Shown: positions 1 to 10,316, counted from the stretch's first letter. The stretch is 64,000 bases of DNA from Myotis daubentonii (GCF_963259705.1 NC_081861.1:109894102-109958101), one strand, 5' to 3'. Made by a program: numbers and translations. The notes: generated from the sequence alone by a model not told the origin.

Positions 1-310
1 GTATATTGCATTATGTGTTCACCACCCCAAGTCAATTCTCCTTCCATCACCATCTTCTACCTCCCTCCACCCCCCTCTTTCCCTCTGGTAATCACCATAC
101 TGTTGTCTGTGTCTAAGGATTGTTTTTGTTTTTCTCCTTAATCCATTAATGTTTTTCATGCAGACCCTCAAATTCCTTCCCCTCTGACAAATAAGCTATT
201 CAGTGAAAGACAAGTACTATATGATTTCACTTACATGTGAAATCTATTAAACAAAATAAACTAACAAACAAAATAGAAATTGACTCAGATATAGAGAACA
301 AATGGTTATA
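1..310. repeat. Degraded L1 3'-UTR remnants
   Basis: The first ~180 bases read like an antisense L1 3' UTR (pyrimidine-rich, with a phrase about a 'ctctggtaatcacc' block). Bases ~205-300 read like a sense L1 3' UTR (a 'tatgatttcacttacatgtg' block). No ORF of note is present. Bases 310-480 hold nothing I can name. Confidence 0.5.
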
Positions 311-510
311 TTAAGGCTCTCCTTTAAAGCTTTAAAGGCCATATTGCCCCATTCCTTCCAGAAAATATATTCAGGCCTAAAATTATTTACTAAACATACA
401 TAGGTTTAGCCATACAAAAGACTCTAAGTTGATGCTCAGTATAAGTTTAGTTCTTATTCCAACATCAGATTCCCCAAATATCAAACCTGAGTTTGGAGAA
501 ATTGAAATAT

Positions 511-516
<6 letters not shown>

Positions 517-567
<51 letters not shown>
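517..567. repeat. (TA)n microsatellite
   Basis: About 25 uninterrupted TA units directly precede the 5' end of the first Helitron. This is one of four long TA tracts in the window. Confidence 0.97.
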
Positions 568-569
<2 letters not shown>

Positions 570-573
<4 letters not shown>

Positions 574-977
574 TAAAAGAGAAACATGCAAATTAACCAT
601 AAATCCATCACTCTGCCACTCTGCTACACCCACCAGCCAAACAGAGTGACCATGCAAATTAACACAACAAAGATGGTGGTTAATTTGCATATGCAGGCGC
701 AGAGTGATGAGTGAAGATGACTAAAGATGGCGGCGGTCACTGAGCTGGAGTGAGCAGGAGGCTTGGGTTGCTCCCGGCGATGGAAGAAGCCAAACTTACC
801 ACTGGCCCTGGACTCAGCTCAAGGAGGGGCTGAGGGCCTGGGTCACCAGGGGAGAAGCCAAGCCTCACTGCTGCAGCCAGAACAAAGGCCTGGGTCCTGG
901 GTGCTGGAGGAAAACCAATGCCAGCAGCCAAGGGAAGGAAGGCCTATTGTGCGAATCTTCATGCAACGGGCCACTAG
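570..977 (+). mobile_element. Non-autonomous Helitron (HeliBat-type), copy 1
   Basis: The 5' end reads 'TTAAAAGAGAAACATGCAAATTAACC', as in the other Helitrons here (shown split: TTAAAAGAGAAACATG then CAAATTAACC). An AAGATGGCGGC block lies near 725. The 3' end is a degenerate GTGC...GCAC-type hairpin at ~949-966 followed by the terminal CTAG at 974-977, with T at 978. It carries no Rep/helicase coding sequence and so depends on an autonomous partner. The left edge is blurred by the TA microsatellite. Confidence 0.75.
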
Positions 978-979
978 TA

Positions 980-2274
980 TCTACACTAATAAAAGAGAAA
1001 CATGGTAATTGGCATACGACCGCAACCCTTTTCATTGGCTAATCAGCGAGATATGCAAATTAACTGTCAGCCAAGATGGCGGCTGGCAGCCAAGCAGCTT
1101 GAAACTAACGAGGCTTGGTTGCCTCAGTGACGGAGGAAACCAACGTTCCCCGCCTGCGGCTGCAGGCCTCTGAGCGGGCAGTTTAAGAAACTCTGTAACA
1201 AATACCGCCGGAGTTCAGCCAGCAGATTCGCAACATTGTAAGCAAAGGCCAGGAACCTACTTTCAGCAGCGGAGGCCTAAAAGCTGGAGCCAAGCCTCAA
1301 GCTAAAGCTGGCCCAGAATAAAAAAAGAAAAAAAGGAAAAAAGGAGCAGTTGGGAGCTTCAGTCACCCCCAGCCTGAAAACAGCCCTCAGCCCCTCACCC
1401 AGACTGGCCAGGCACCCCAGTGGGGACCCCCACCCTGATCCAGGACACCCTTCAGGGCAAACCATTCGGCACCCAACCGTGCACCAGGCCTCTATTCTAT
1501 ATAGTAAAAGGGTAATATGCCTCCCAGCACCGGGATCAGCGTGACAGGGGGCAGCCCCCAAACCCCCTGATCGCCCTGTGGCTCTGTGTGTGACAGGGGG
1601 CGGGGCCACAACCTCCCTATCACCCTGCTCTGTTTGTAACAGGGGAAGGCACCACAACCCCCTGATCAGCCCTACTCTGTGCCTGATAGGGGGGAGCTCC
1701 CCAACCCCCCCCCCATGGGCCTTGCTCTGTGTGTGATGGGGTAGAGCCATAACCTCCCCATCGGCCCTGCCCTGTGTGTGAGAGTGGCAGTGCCCCAACC
1801 CCCTAATGGGCCCTGCTATGTGTGTGACAGGAGCAGCGCCCCAACCCCCTGATTGGCCCTGCTCTGTGCATGACAGGGTACAGAGCCCCAACCCCCCTGA
1901 TGGGCCCTGCTCTGTGAGTGACCGAGGGTGGTGCCACAACCTCCCCATCGACCCCGCCTTGAGTGTTACAGGGGATGGTGCCCCAACCCCCCAATCGGCC
2001 CTACCCTGATCGTGACTGAGGGTGGCATCACAACCTCCCAATCTCCCTGCTCTGTGCATGACAGGGGGCAGTGCCCCAACTCCCCAATCAGCCCTGCTCT
2101 GAGCCCAACCAGGGGCTGCACCTAGGGATTGGGCCTGCCCTCTGCCACCTTGGAGCAGGCCTAAGCAAACAGGTCGTTATCTCCCGAGGGGTACCAGACT
2201 GCGAGAGGGCACAGGCCGGGATGAGGGACCCCCCTCCCCCCGAGTGCACAAACTCTTGTGCACCAGGCCTCTAG
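980..2274 (+). mobile_element. Composite Helitron pair, copies 2-3
   Basis: The element starts with TC at 980 (TCTACACTAATAAAAGAG), preceded by A, as expected for A^T insertion. It ends with CTAG at 2271-2274, just after a GTGCAC-type hairpin. Two Helitron-like units are fused at ~1494/1495, where the tail of the first (GCACCAGGCCTCTA) runs straight into a second 5' end (TTCTATATAGTAAAAGG). The second unit carries a GC-rich 46-47 bp minisatellite. There is no transposase; the minus-strand ORFs across the array are low-complexity artefacts. Confidence 0.85.
1530..2110. repeat. 46-47 bp GC-rich minisatellite inside Helitron
   Basis: About 12 imperfect units, each built as CTCTGTGTGTGACAGG followed by a G-rich run, GCCCCAACCCCC, and a TGATCGGCCCTG-like end. 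The units vary at many positions. Homologous arrays occur in three other places in this window, always inside Helitrons. Confidence 0.85.
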
Positions 2275-3922
2275 TCCTATCTAATAAAAGAGAAACATGG
2301 TAATTAGTGTACAACCGCTACCCTTCCCATTGGCTAATCAGGGAGATATGCAAATTAACTGCCAGCCAAGATGGCGGCCGGCAGCCAGGCAGCTGGAAGC
2401 GAACATGAGGCTTGCTTGCTTCAGTGACAGAGGACTCCAACGTTCCCCGCCTGCCGCTGCCAGCCTCTGAGCTGCAACTCTAAGCAACTGTGTTACAAAT
2501 ATAGAAGCTAAACAAAACCCAAGAAACCTGCTTTAGTCGCAGGGCTTCAGCCAGCAGGATCGCAACATTGTTTCAAATACAGAAGGTAAACAAAGGCCAG
2601 AAACTTGCTTTCAGCAGCAGAGGCCAAAGAGCTGGAGCCTCAAAGCTAAAGCTGGCCCAGAATAAAGAAAAAAAGATAAAAAGGAGCGGTTGGGAGCTTC
2701 AGTCATCCCCAACCTGAAAACAGCCCTCAGCCCCTCACCCAGACTGCCCAGGCACCCCAGTGGGGACCCCCACCCTGAAGGGTGTGTGACCAGCTGCAAA
2801 CAGCCATCATCCCCTCAACCAGGCTGGCCAGGCACCCCAGTGGGGACCCCCACCCTGATCCAGGACACCCTTCAGGGCAAACCAGCTGGCACCCACCTGT
2901 GCACCAGGCCTCTATCCTATATACTAAAAGGGTAATATGCCTCCCAGCACCGGGATCAGCAGAGCCGTGAGGCCTCCCAGCATCAGGATCAGCATGACAG
3001 GGGGCAGCGCCCAAACTCCCTGATCGCCCTGTGGCTCCGTGTGTGACAGGAGGCGGAGCCACAACCTCCCCATCACCCTGCTCTGTTCATGACAGGGGAA
3101 GGCGCCCCAACCCCCTGATTGCCCTGCGGCTCTGTGTGTGACAGGGTGCGGCGCCCCAACCACCCCCCCCACGGGCCCTGCTCTGTGTGTGATGGGGTAG
3201 AGCCATAAGCTACCCATTGGCCCTGCCCTGAGTGTGACAGTGGTTGCGCCCCAACCCCTGATTGGCCCTGTTCTGTGGGTGATAGAGGGCGATGTCCCAA
3301 CTGCCCCCCACAGGCCCTGCTCTGTGTGTGATGGGGTAGAGCCATAACCTCCCCATCGGCCCTGCCCTGAGTGTGACAGGGTGCAGCGCCCCAACCCGCT
3401 GATCCGGCCTGCTCTGCGTGTGACGGGGGCAGTGCCCCAACTCCCCTATCGGCCCTACTCTGTGAGTGACAGCGGGGAGCTCACCAACCCCCTGATCGGC
3501 CCTGCTCTTTGTGTGACAGGGTGGAGCTCCCCAACCCTCTGATTGGCCCTGCTCTGTGCATGACTGGGGGTAGCGCCGCAACCTGCCCATCTACCCTGCC
3601 TTGAGTGTGACAGGGGGCAGTGCCCCAACCCCCCCATCAGCCCTACCCTGAGTGTGACTGAGGGTGGCATCACAACCTCCCGATCCGCCCTGCTCTGTGC
3701 ATGACAGGGGAAGGCGCCCCAACTCCCCAATCAGCCCTGCTTTGAGCCCGACCAGGGGCTGCACCTAGGGATTGGGCCTGCCCTTTGCCACCCGGGAGCA
3801 GGCCTAAGCCAGAAGGTCGTTATCTCCCGAGGAGTCCCAGACTGCGAGAGGGCACAGGCCGGGCTGAGGGACCCACCCCTCTTCCCCCTGAGTGCACAAA
3901 TTTTTGTGCACCGGGCCTCTAG
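2275..3922 (+). mobile_element. Composite Helitron pair, copies 4-5
   Basis: The element starts TCCTATCTAATAAAAG immediately after the CTAG of the previous element. It ends with the hairpin GTGCACAAATTTTTGTGCAC (about 3893-3912) and CTAG at 3919-3922. An internal junction of tail (GGCCTCTA) to new head (TCCTATATACTAAAAG) lies at ~2914/2915. The first unit has the promoter-like block ATTGGCTAATCA (2329), ATGCAAAT (2348), AAGATGGCGGC (2368). The second has a minisatellite of about 16 units. Confidence 0.87.
2990..3745. repeat. 46-47 bp GC-rich minisatellite inside Helitron
   Basis: About 16 units of the same repeat type as at 1530-2110. The shared unique tail after the array (GGCCTGCCCTTTGCCACC, then CAGGCCTAAGCCAGAAGG) shows that both arrays sit in the same Helitron family. 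Confidence 0.85.
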
Positions 3923-3944
3923 TATATATATACTAGTGTATATA

Positions 3945-4878
3945 AAAGGGTGTCCCAAAATTTATTCAAGAAGTAATTTTGATAGAAAACACAGTTTTAT
4001 AATTAAAAGTTGTAAATTTTGTATTGATTCATAAAGTATCCAGTATAGGGTTATGTATCGAATAACATATTGGGTAAATGGCCTTCACGGCTTTGATGGC
4101 ACATATGCACGCTTCTGTTAAAAATTTCCATGACCTTTTTGCATAAATGTGGCTGAATTTCGATGATGCTCATTTTCATCTTGATGGCTTTGTTAATCAA
4201 CAAAATTATTGCATTTGGGGTTCAGAAAATCCATGAGTGATTGTTGAGAAACAAATGCATCCACAATGTGTCACTGTTTGGTGCAGATTTTGGGTTGGAG
4301 GTATCATTAGACCATTCTTCTTTAAAATTGTGGCTGCTCAGGCAGTAACAGTTAATGGTGCTCGCTATCACAACATGGTAATCCAGTTTTTTGTTCCTAA
4401 ATTGGAAGATATGGATGTGGACAACATGTGGTTTCAACAAAACGGTGCCATATGCCATACAGCCCGAGAAACAATTCAATTACTGCATGAGTCATTTCCT
4501 GGTCGTGTAATTTCCCGTTTTGGTGATCAGAATTGGCTGCCCAGATCATGCGATTTAATGCTGTTGGACTTTTTTCTTTGGGGTTTTTTAAGTCTAAGTT
4601 TTATGCCAACAAGCCCATGACCACCCATGCCTTGAAGGAGGAAATTGAGCGCTGTATCAACAAAATTCAGCCACATTTATGCAAACGGTCATGGAAAATT
4701 TCAACAAAAGAGTGTGTATGTGCCAGCAAAGCTGTGGAGGCTGTTTATCTGATATGCTATTCCATACATAACCCTATACTGTATACTTTATGAGTCAATA
4801 AAAATTTACAATTTTTAATTATAAACCTGTGTTTTCTATCAAAATTACTTCTTGCATGCATTTTGGGACACCCTTTTT
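3945..4878 (+). mobile_element. Internally deleted Tc1/mariner-superfamily element
   Basis: Terminal inverted repeats start AAAGGGTGTCCCAAAA at the left and match the reverse complement of the right end (TTTTGGGACACCCTTT). They continue inward through a TTTTGATAGAAAACAC block, and TA flanks the element. The remaining coding sequence runs ~4160-4790 in shifted pieces. It shows the transposase C-terminal half with the conserved Trp-Phe-Gln-Gln and Arg-Ser-Cys-Asp-Leu blocks of the DDE domain. The DNA-binding half is missing, there is an in-frame TGA near 4230, and a frameshift near 4590. It is a dead element of a family close to ones common in insects. Confidence 0.88.
4237..4793 (+). pseudogene. 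Mariner-type transposase fragment (broken)
   Basis: Two overlapping frames (4237-4620 and 4533-4793) together cover the C-terminal catalytic half of an IS630/Tc1/mariner transposase. The frame change occurs at ~4580-4600, after the Asp-Phe-Phe-Leu-Trp-Gly block. The N-terminal helix-turn-helix half is absent, so no active enzyme can be made. Confidence 0.85.
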
Positions 4879-5048
4879 AATCACATTTGAAATGAGATTT
4901 TATGTCTCTTTAAGGGCAAAAGTTCAAACAGGTGGATGCTTATTTTCCTGTGAAGAGACCTCAGTGGAAGAGCAAAGAAGTAAATCATTCACATGTTTTA
5001 ACTAGGTGCAACTTTTAAATAAAGTAATATCATTAAAATCAGCCTTTA

Positions 5049-5371
5049 TGCTAAGTGAAATAAGCCAGTCAGAGAAAGATACATATCACATGATCTCACT
5101 CATTTGTGGAATATAATGAACAGCATCAACTGATGAACAAAAACAGATCCAGAGACAGATCATCATTGATCAGACCATCAAACCTCAGAAGGAAGGTAGG
5201 GGAGGCTGGGGGTAAGGGAGAGAGATCAACCAAAGGACTTCTATGCATGCATATAAGCCTAACCAATGGACACAGGCACCAGGGGTTGAGGGCGTGAGTG
5301 GGGGTTGAGGGGCAATGGGGGGATAAGGACACATATGTAATACCTTAATCAATCAATAAAAAAAATTAAAG
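5049..5371 (+). mobile_element. 5'-truncated L1 3' end
   Basis: The sequence matches the end of L1 ORF2 and the G-rich 3' UTR of the full-length L1 at 34.0-34.3 kb, ending in an A-rich tail. A 13-bp target site duplication (AAATCAGCCTTTA) flanks it at 5036-5048 and 5372-5384. Bases 4879-5035 hold nothing recognisable. Confidence 0.92.
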
Positions 5372-5499
5372 AAATCAGCCTTTAGGATTTGTGAGAAATA
5401 AAAAGCACTTTCAGTAAAACCCTAGGTAAATTGTTTTCCTTCCAAGTGAGGGAAAAAAGGTATTGGCTAGCTTCACCAACTCAAATGTTAAATACAAAT

Positions 5500-5640
5500 G
5501 ATAATGGAAGAAGTCTTCACTTGGGTAGTAAACACACATTACAATATACAGATGATGTATTGTAGAATTGTACACCTGAAACCTATATAATTTTATTAAC
5601 CAATGTCAGGTCAATAAATTCAATTAAAATTAAAAAATAT
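5500..5640 (+). mobile_element. Older L1 3' terminus
   Basis: The block 'gatgatgtattgtagaattg' and the following 'acctatataattttattaac', ending in an A-rich tail, recur at 35340-35440 at the end of the old L1. This marks a different, older L1 3'-end subfamily. Confidence 0.6.
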
Positions 5641-5689
5641 ACTGCATAAATCAATTACATAAAGAATTTACTTCCTGTTGAGATAAATC

Positions 5690-6740
5690 TTAGTAACATA
5701 TGAGGGTTTTAAACAACAGAGTGTCACGGGATAATGATGTTTGTTTATTGCTCAGAGGTTCTGGGCAAACCCCTTCCTTAGTCCTTTGATTTTTTCCCAC
5801 AGGTAAAATGCTAGTGTTACATGGAGCTTTGGGAATAAAGCTCTGAGTTACATAATCTTCTATTATTGGCTTTGTACCTTAAAGGTCCTCTTTATATATG
5901 GGATATTGATTAATTCTGGGAAGGGGTTTTGACAGCTCTATTTCAATCTTAAGAGATGCACTCTGAATTATGCTTCCAGATTCAATTATAGTGCCATCAG
6001 AAATGGGACACATAAAATATGCTGAAGGACCTGATAGTTTATTTATAGTTATTGTCAAATGCTAGGATTATTTTCCCTTTGGGGAGAAAGAAATTCAACA
6101 TGATATTTCTCAAGAATATCTTGACCTAATAAATGAATAGAGGTGGAAGAACTAAAGAGAAAAGGGTGTGAATTCTTTAAAGTGCCTAATAAAAAAGGGA
6201 TAGGTTCAGAGACAGAAACTTGTTGAGGTTTGTTTGAAATACCTACTCTTTGAACCACTTTATTACTTCAAGGCTAGGGCTGCTTTATAGCAGTGGGATT
6301 GAGCACTGAGATTATTGCTTTAGTGTCAATAAGAACAGAGAGAGATTAATTTCCAATTTGAAGAAAAATTTCTCCAAGCCAGTAAAGATGTGTAATTGGG
6401 AAAAGCCCCTGTATTTCCTTTGAGTCCCATCACTGAGAATTAGGAGGATCTTGAGAAGGATGATTCGAAGGCTGACAGTGGTGCCTGAAGTGCTTTAATT
6501 TGCAACATTTTTTCCAATGTCCAGGTTATTTGAAATAATGGCAGAATCTAGGAATGTCTGGCCCACGGGCTTTATAAGGCAATAGGGGCGAGTTAATTAA
6601 ACATTTGACCAAATATAGTAGGCTAATTTTCAGGTTGATAATTTTGTATGACCCCTAAATGATGTTATAAATATCCAAATGGCCCTTGTCAGCAAAAAGG
6701 TTTCCCATCCCTGATCTAGAGTATGAGCAAAGTTATTAAG
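5690..6740 (-). pseudogene. Class I (gamma-like) ERV fragment: nucleocapsid, protease, start of RT
   Basis: Read on the minus strand, a single CCHC zinc knuckle lies at ~6505-6565, its second Cys replaced. A retroviral aspartic protease lies at ~6050-6370; its catalytic Asp-Thr-Gly appears as Asp-Thr-Lys and it keeps the C-terminal Leu-Leu-Gly-x-Asp-Leu-type block. Past the protease, the start of reverse transcriptase is recognisable down to ~5740. Frameshifts and stops break every part. The gag-pro-pol order fits a gammaretrovirus-like ERV. No LTRs are visible around it. Confidence 0.75.
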
Positions 6741-6893
6741 CAAAATATCTAAATCTAGAATGGACATGTTTTCCCATTTCATCCTGACCCTTTTAATTAA
6801 AAGGGAAAGATATTAGTACAGCCTGTTAAACAATGAAATGTTAAAGACTACCTGAGTGAAACCAACATCAGAAGGAAGACCAGAATTTTTTTA

Positions 6894-7325
6894 AATTTTA
6901 CTTTATTGTTTAAAGTATTACAAATAGTAGTACATATGTCTCCTTTTTTTCCCCATTGACCTTCCCCAGGCCTCCCCTTCCCCCTCCCCCAGCACATGCC
7001 CTCACCTACCCCGCCCCCCAAGTGTCTAGCGTCCATTGGTTTGGTTATGCTTATATGCATGCATACATGTCCTTTGGTTGATCTCTCCCCCATACTCCCA
7101 CACTCCCCTACCTTCCCTCTGAGGTTTGACGGTCTGATCGATGCTTCTCTGTCTCTGAATCTGTTTCTGTTTATCATTTTTTTTATTCATTATATTCCAC
7201 AAATGAATGAGGTCATGTGATAGTTATCTTTCTCTGACTGGCTTATTTCACTTAGCATAATGCTCTCCAGTTCCATCCATGCTGTTTTAAATGTAAAAAA
7301 TTCCTTCTTTTTTATAGCAGTGTAG
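6894..7325 (-). mobile_element. 5'-truncated antisense L1 3' end
   Basis: The minus strand carries the L1 G-rich 3' UTR (C-rich on plus, 6955-7130) and the end of ORF2 (~7190-7320). The T-rich stretch at 6888-6910 corresponds to the A tail. It is homologous to 37.0-37.4 kb and to the complement of 34.0-34.3 kb. Confidence 0.88.
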
Positions 7326-7638
7326 TTTTAAAAAGTGTCTGAAGTAAATTATAATAGTAATGAACAGATTTATCAGACTTTGTGAGCAAGCTTAAACTTT
7401 GTTTTAATCACAGGCTTTGGAAAAACTACTGTAAGTGCTCAATGGAATTCTTGAGCAAGTTTTCTAGAATTTTCTTAAATTTTAGAGGTTTTCTTTTTAA
7501 TCTCTTTTGGGATGTTTCCATCACATACATCTCATCCAATGACTAAGCTTGGCATTCACTGACTAGCATATAATTATTAACTCATATAAATTAGCTGATA
7601 CAAATCGGAAAACCCAAAATAGTAGGTTTCAATAACTA

Positions 7639-7918
7639 GAGTTGACTCTTCAACAACATTGGGGTTAGGGACACTGACTTCTCTCACAGTCAAAAATTTA
7701 TGTATAATTGCCGAGTCCCTAAAAACTTGACTATTAATGATACTATAAAGAGTCAATTAGCTCTGGGTTCTTACAATAAAATAAGCTATAGCAAAGAAAA
7801 CTTTATTAAGAAAATCATAAAAAGGAGAAAATACATTTTCATGTACATATTTATTGAAAAAAATCTGTGTATAAGTAGACCTGCACACTTTAAACTCATG
7901 TTGTTCAAGGGTCAACTG
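7639..7918. mobile_element. Tigger-like (pogo/Tc1-mariner) MITE
   Basis: The left end GAGTTGACTCTTCAACAAC is the imperfect inverse of the right end GTTGTTCAAGGGTCAACTG. TA duplications lie at 7637-7638 and 7919-7920. The body resembles the ancient MER2/Tigger group of mammals. It has no coding capacity. Bases 7330-7635 hold nothing I can name. Confidence 0.8.
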
Positions 7919-8093
7919 TATATCAAACTCTTCAGCATGATCCTTAGTTACTTAGACAATTCTTTTACTATGGTGTGCAATTCAGCTTTAGTCCAGTAAG
8001 ATATAAAACTAGAGCTATATCAAGATCCTCAGAGAGCTTCCTTTTAAAGGGACAAGTACTGGTAGCTTCAGAGGAGGAGAGAGTGAGAGAAAA

Positions 8094-8285
8094 TTGAAAA
8101 GGATGGCACTGAATGTGGAGCTGGAGCCAGAGGCAATGACGCTGACAGTGGAAGGCGCAATATGCTCGGAGTTAGAACTTGAGAGAAAGGAATTGGTGAA
8201 GAAGACCTTAAGGGCTTTGGACATGGAGACTGAGGTAGAGTCACGGGAAAAGAGCAAGCAAGGTAGATCCAGAGCTGGGGCCTAA
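8094..8285 (+). other. Unassigned 63-codon ORF, Glu/Leu-rich
   Basis: This short ATG-initiated frame is rich in Glu, Leu and Lys, with an amphipathic look around residues 27-55. It lies in unique-looking sequence (7990-8570) between the Tigger MITE and the provirus. I do not recognise it. It may be chance or the remnant of a processed pseudogene. No splice signals or upstream promoter were evident. Confidence 0.2.
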
Positions 8286-8578
8286 GAAAAAGGAGTTTAT
8301 GGAGAAGGGCAAGGCAGGAGAGGTGAATATCACAAGGCTTCCAAAACCCTCTTCTTTTTAATTAAAACTTCAGTACTGTCAGTTAATTCTAAACCTTATT
8401 TCAGAAAGAGGCAACTTCAAATTTTTGGTAATATTTTGAAGCCTCAAAATAGTAATTTTGTTTACCTTTGCCAATTTTAGTAATATAGTTTTTCAATTGG
8501 GTTTAAGAAAAAGAAATTAAGGAATCTCAAAATTTTCCAATAATGGCCATTGATATTGTGAATTATTTTTGATCAGAT

Positions 8579-8938
8579 TGTGGGGGGCTGTTTCTCTCTT
8601 TTCCATGTCCCACATGGAAAAGGAAACAGTCCATTTGCTGAGTGGAGGAGCTGGGGATTAAGAAATTAAAGAAAGATCAAGACGCAGAAATAGAGTTTAA
8701 GCTGGGGCCAGGTGGGTGCCATCCTCTCTGATGGAGAGGCGGAAAAAAGCGGACTGAGCCACACAGCAGGTTTATTTTAAAGGCCTAGATTTACATATCT
8801 AGTTCCGCCCCTGCCTGATTAACATGTCCAGCCCTATTGGGGAAGCATGTCCCCAGGGCGTGGCTCTGCCTATGCTCTGAGTTCAGCTGACAATAATTAT
8901 AAGAAAATGCCTAGGTGCTTCCCAGGCGGCCCTCTACA
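8579..8938 (-). repeat. ERV-A 3' LTR
   Basis: The plus strand starts TGTGGGGGGCTG and ends CCTCTACA. TTTATT at 8771-8776 is an AATAAA polyadenylation signal on the minus strand. It pairs with 15852-16211 over its full length. Confidence 0.93.
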
Positions 8939-8953
8939 TCTCCCCCGTTTTTG
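8939..8953 (-). other. ERV-A polypurine tract
   Basis: On the minus strand this reads CAAAAACGGGGGAGA immediately before the 3' LTR. That is the position and composition expected for the plus-strand primer in reverse transcription. Confidence 0.85.
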
Positions 8954-9468
8954 TTTTTTAAGCTACTATAATAAAAGTAAAATTTTAAACATTAATAGTA
9001 GGGCTCTAGAATTAAAACAATTGCAAACAGTGCAAATGCAAAAACTAAACTACATACATGTTATCATTTTCAAAATTTGACCGTTAAGAACAAAACTGGC
9101 TATTAAATAATAACAAAACAATGCCAATGCAAAACAACAATATGAGAAATCAGAACTATAGACATATTAACATTTTTGCTACTAAATGAAAAAAAGTCTC
9201 TTTTGCTGCTGGTGTATATTTACTCAGAGTCCTTGGACTTGGCTGCGCAAGACTTTGCAGAAGACTGGCAGCTAACAGATGCTAGCATGAGCAGGAACAT
9301 GGTTGGAGAAGTAGCTTCAACTTCTTGCTTTTCCACTATCTGTTGCGCTTCAGTCGTTATCTTCTTCAGATGACTCCATATTGGCACAACAGTCCCTTGC
9401 GTCTTTCAGTTTTCTTTTTCTTCCCCTTTGCTGTTATTAGGGCAGTACTTAGTGCTTTTGAGTGAATG

Positions 9469-10316
9469 TGCCGGGGTCCAGCCCCAGCAGGTCCAGGGGT
9501 CCCCAAAGGTGTGGACGGAGTCGGCGAAGAAGGAATGTCACGGAGACAGTGTTCAGTTGATCAGCAGCCTAGCCAGGATCTCTAGCCCGGATCTCCAGCC
9601 AAGTTCTGGTCTGGATCTCCAGAGAGGTTCTGCTTCGGATTTCCAGCGAGGTTCTGTAGCCATGTTCCCTCCCTAGGTTCTCCAGCCAGGTTCTGTCCAG
9701 GCTCTCCAGTCAGGTTCAGTGTCCAGGTTCCAGTCAGGTTCTCCTGCCAATCTCTGTAGTCAGGTTCAGTCCAGGATCCCTTGCCATGTTCTCCCGCTAG
9801 GCTCTGTCTCTAGGCTCCGAGGCCAGTCCCTCTCCAGGATCCTCCGGCATGCTCTCTCCAGCGAAGTTCTTCTGTCTCTAGGCTCCGTGTAGGTTCTGTC
9901 TTCTTGATTCTGTTCTGAGTTCTGAGTTCTGAGTTCTGTCTCTCTGTCTGGTTCTGTGTTCTGAGTTCTGAGTGAGTCTGTCTTGTTACAACTGTATTTA
10001 TACCAGTTGATTCAATCCTATCAATCTCTATTACAAAGGTTAGGGCGTTTCTTATCTCCATTCCAGGGAGAAAAGATTATGTAGTTTAAGCATGATTGTT
10101 CGTAGTTAAAGGGATTAATTACCCCCCTGGCACTTAGTTGAGGGGTTTTATTCCCTCCCTAACTTCAGGGGAAAATCCCTACCTGGGGATTCAACCTTTC
10201 TCGGAGAGGTGACCTTGGTTAAAACACAGCGCCAAGAAGGTGAGCAAACATATTAAGAACAGTATGCCATATATGCCAGGTCCCTTGAAACAGCAAGGAT
10301 GGACCGGCTCCCGGCA
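9469..10316 (-). repeat. Solo LTR (LTR family C), copy 1, nested in ERV-A
   Basis: This 848-bp unit starts TGCCGGGGTCC and ends CTCCCGGCA. A perfect 6-bp duplication (TGAATG) flanks it at 9463-9468 and 10317-10322, so it is a clean betaretrovirus-like insertion reduced to one LTR. On the minus strand a TATAAATA box lies at ~9998. Between ~9560 and 9860 it carries an imperfect 20-30 bp repeat of the CCAGGTTCTG kind, which copy 2 (46066-46850) almost lacks. The ends of the two copies match well. Confidence 0.9.
9560..9860. repeat. CCAGGTTCTG-type short tandem repeat in LTR
   Basis: About a dozen degenerate units built around CTCCAGCCAGGTTCTG lie downstream of the minus-strand TATA box, in the R/U5 part of the solo LTR. 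Confidence 0.75.

Noticed and set aside
1277..2059. 260-codon minus-strand ORF over the Helitron array
   Set aside because: The frame stays open because the 46-47 bp unit lacks stops in some registers. The translation is a repetitive His/Gly/Arg-rich string that changes frame between units. The same holds for 2924-3394, 3210-3590 and 48227-49107.
1530..2110. CRISPR-like array
   Set aside because: The whole unit repeats with gradual divergence, there are no unique spacers, and the context is a mammalian Helitron.
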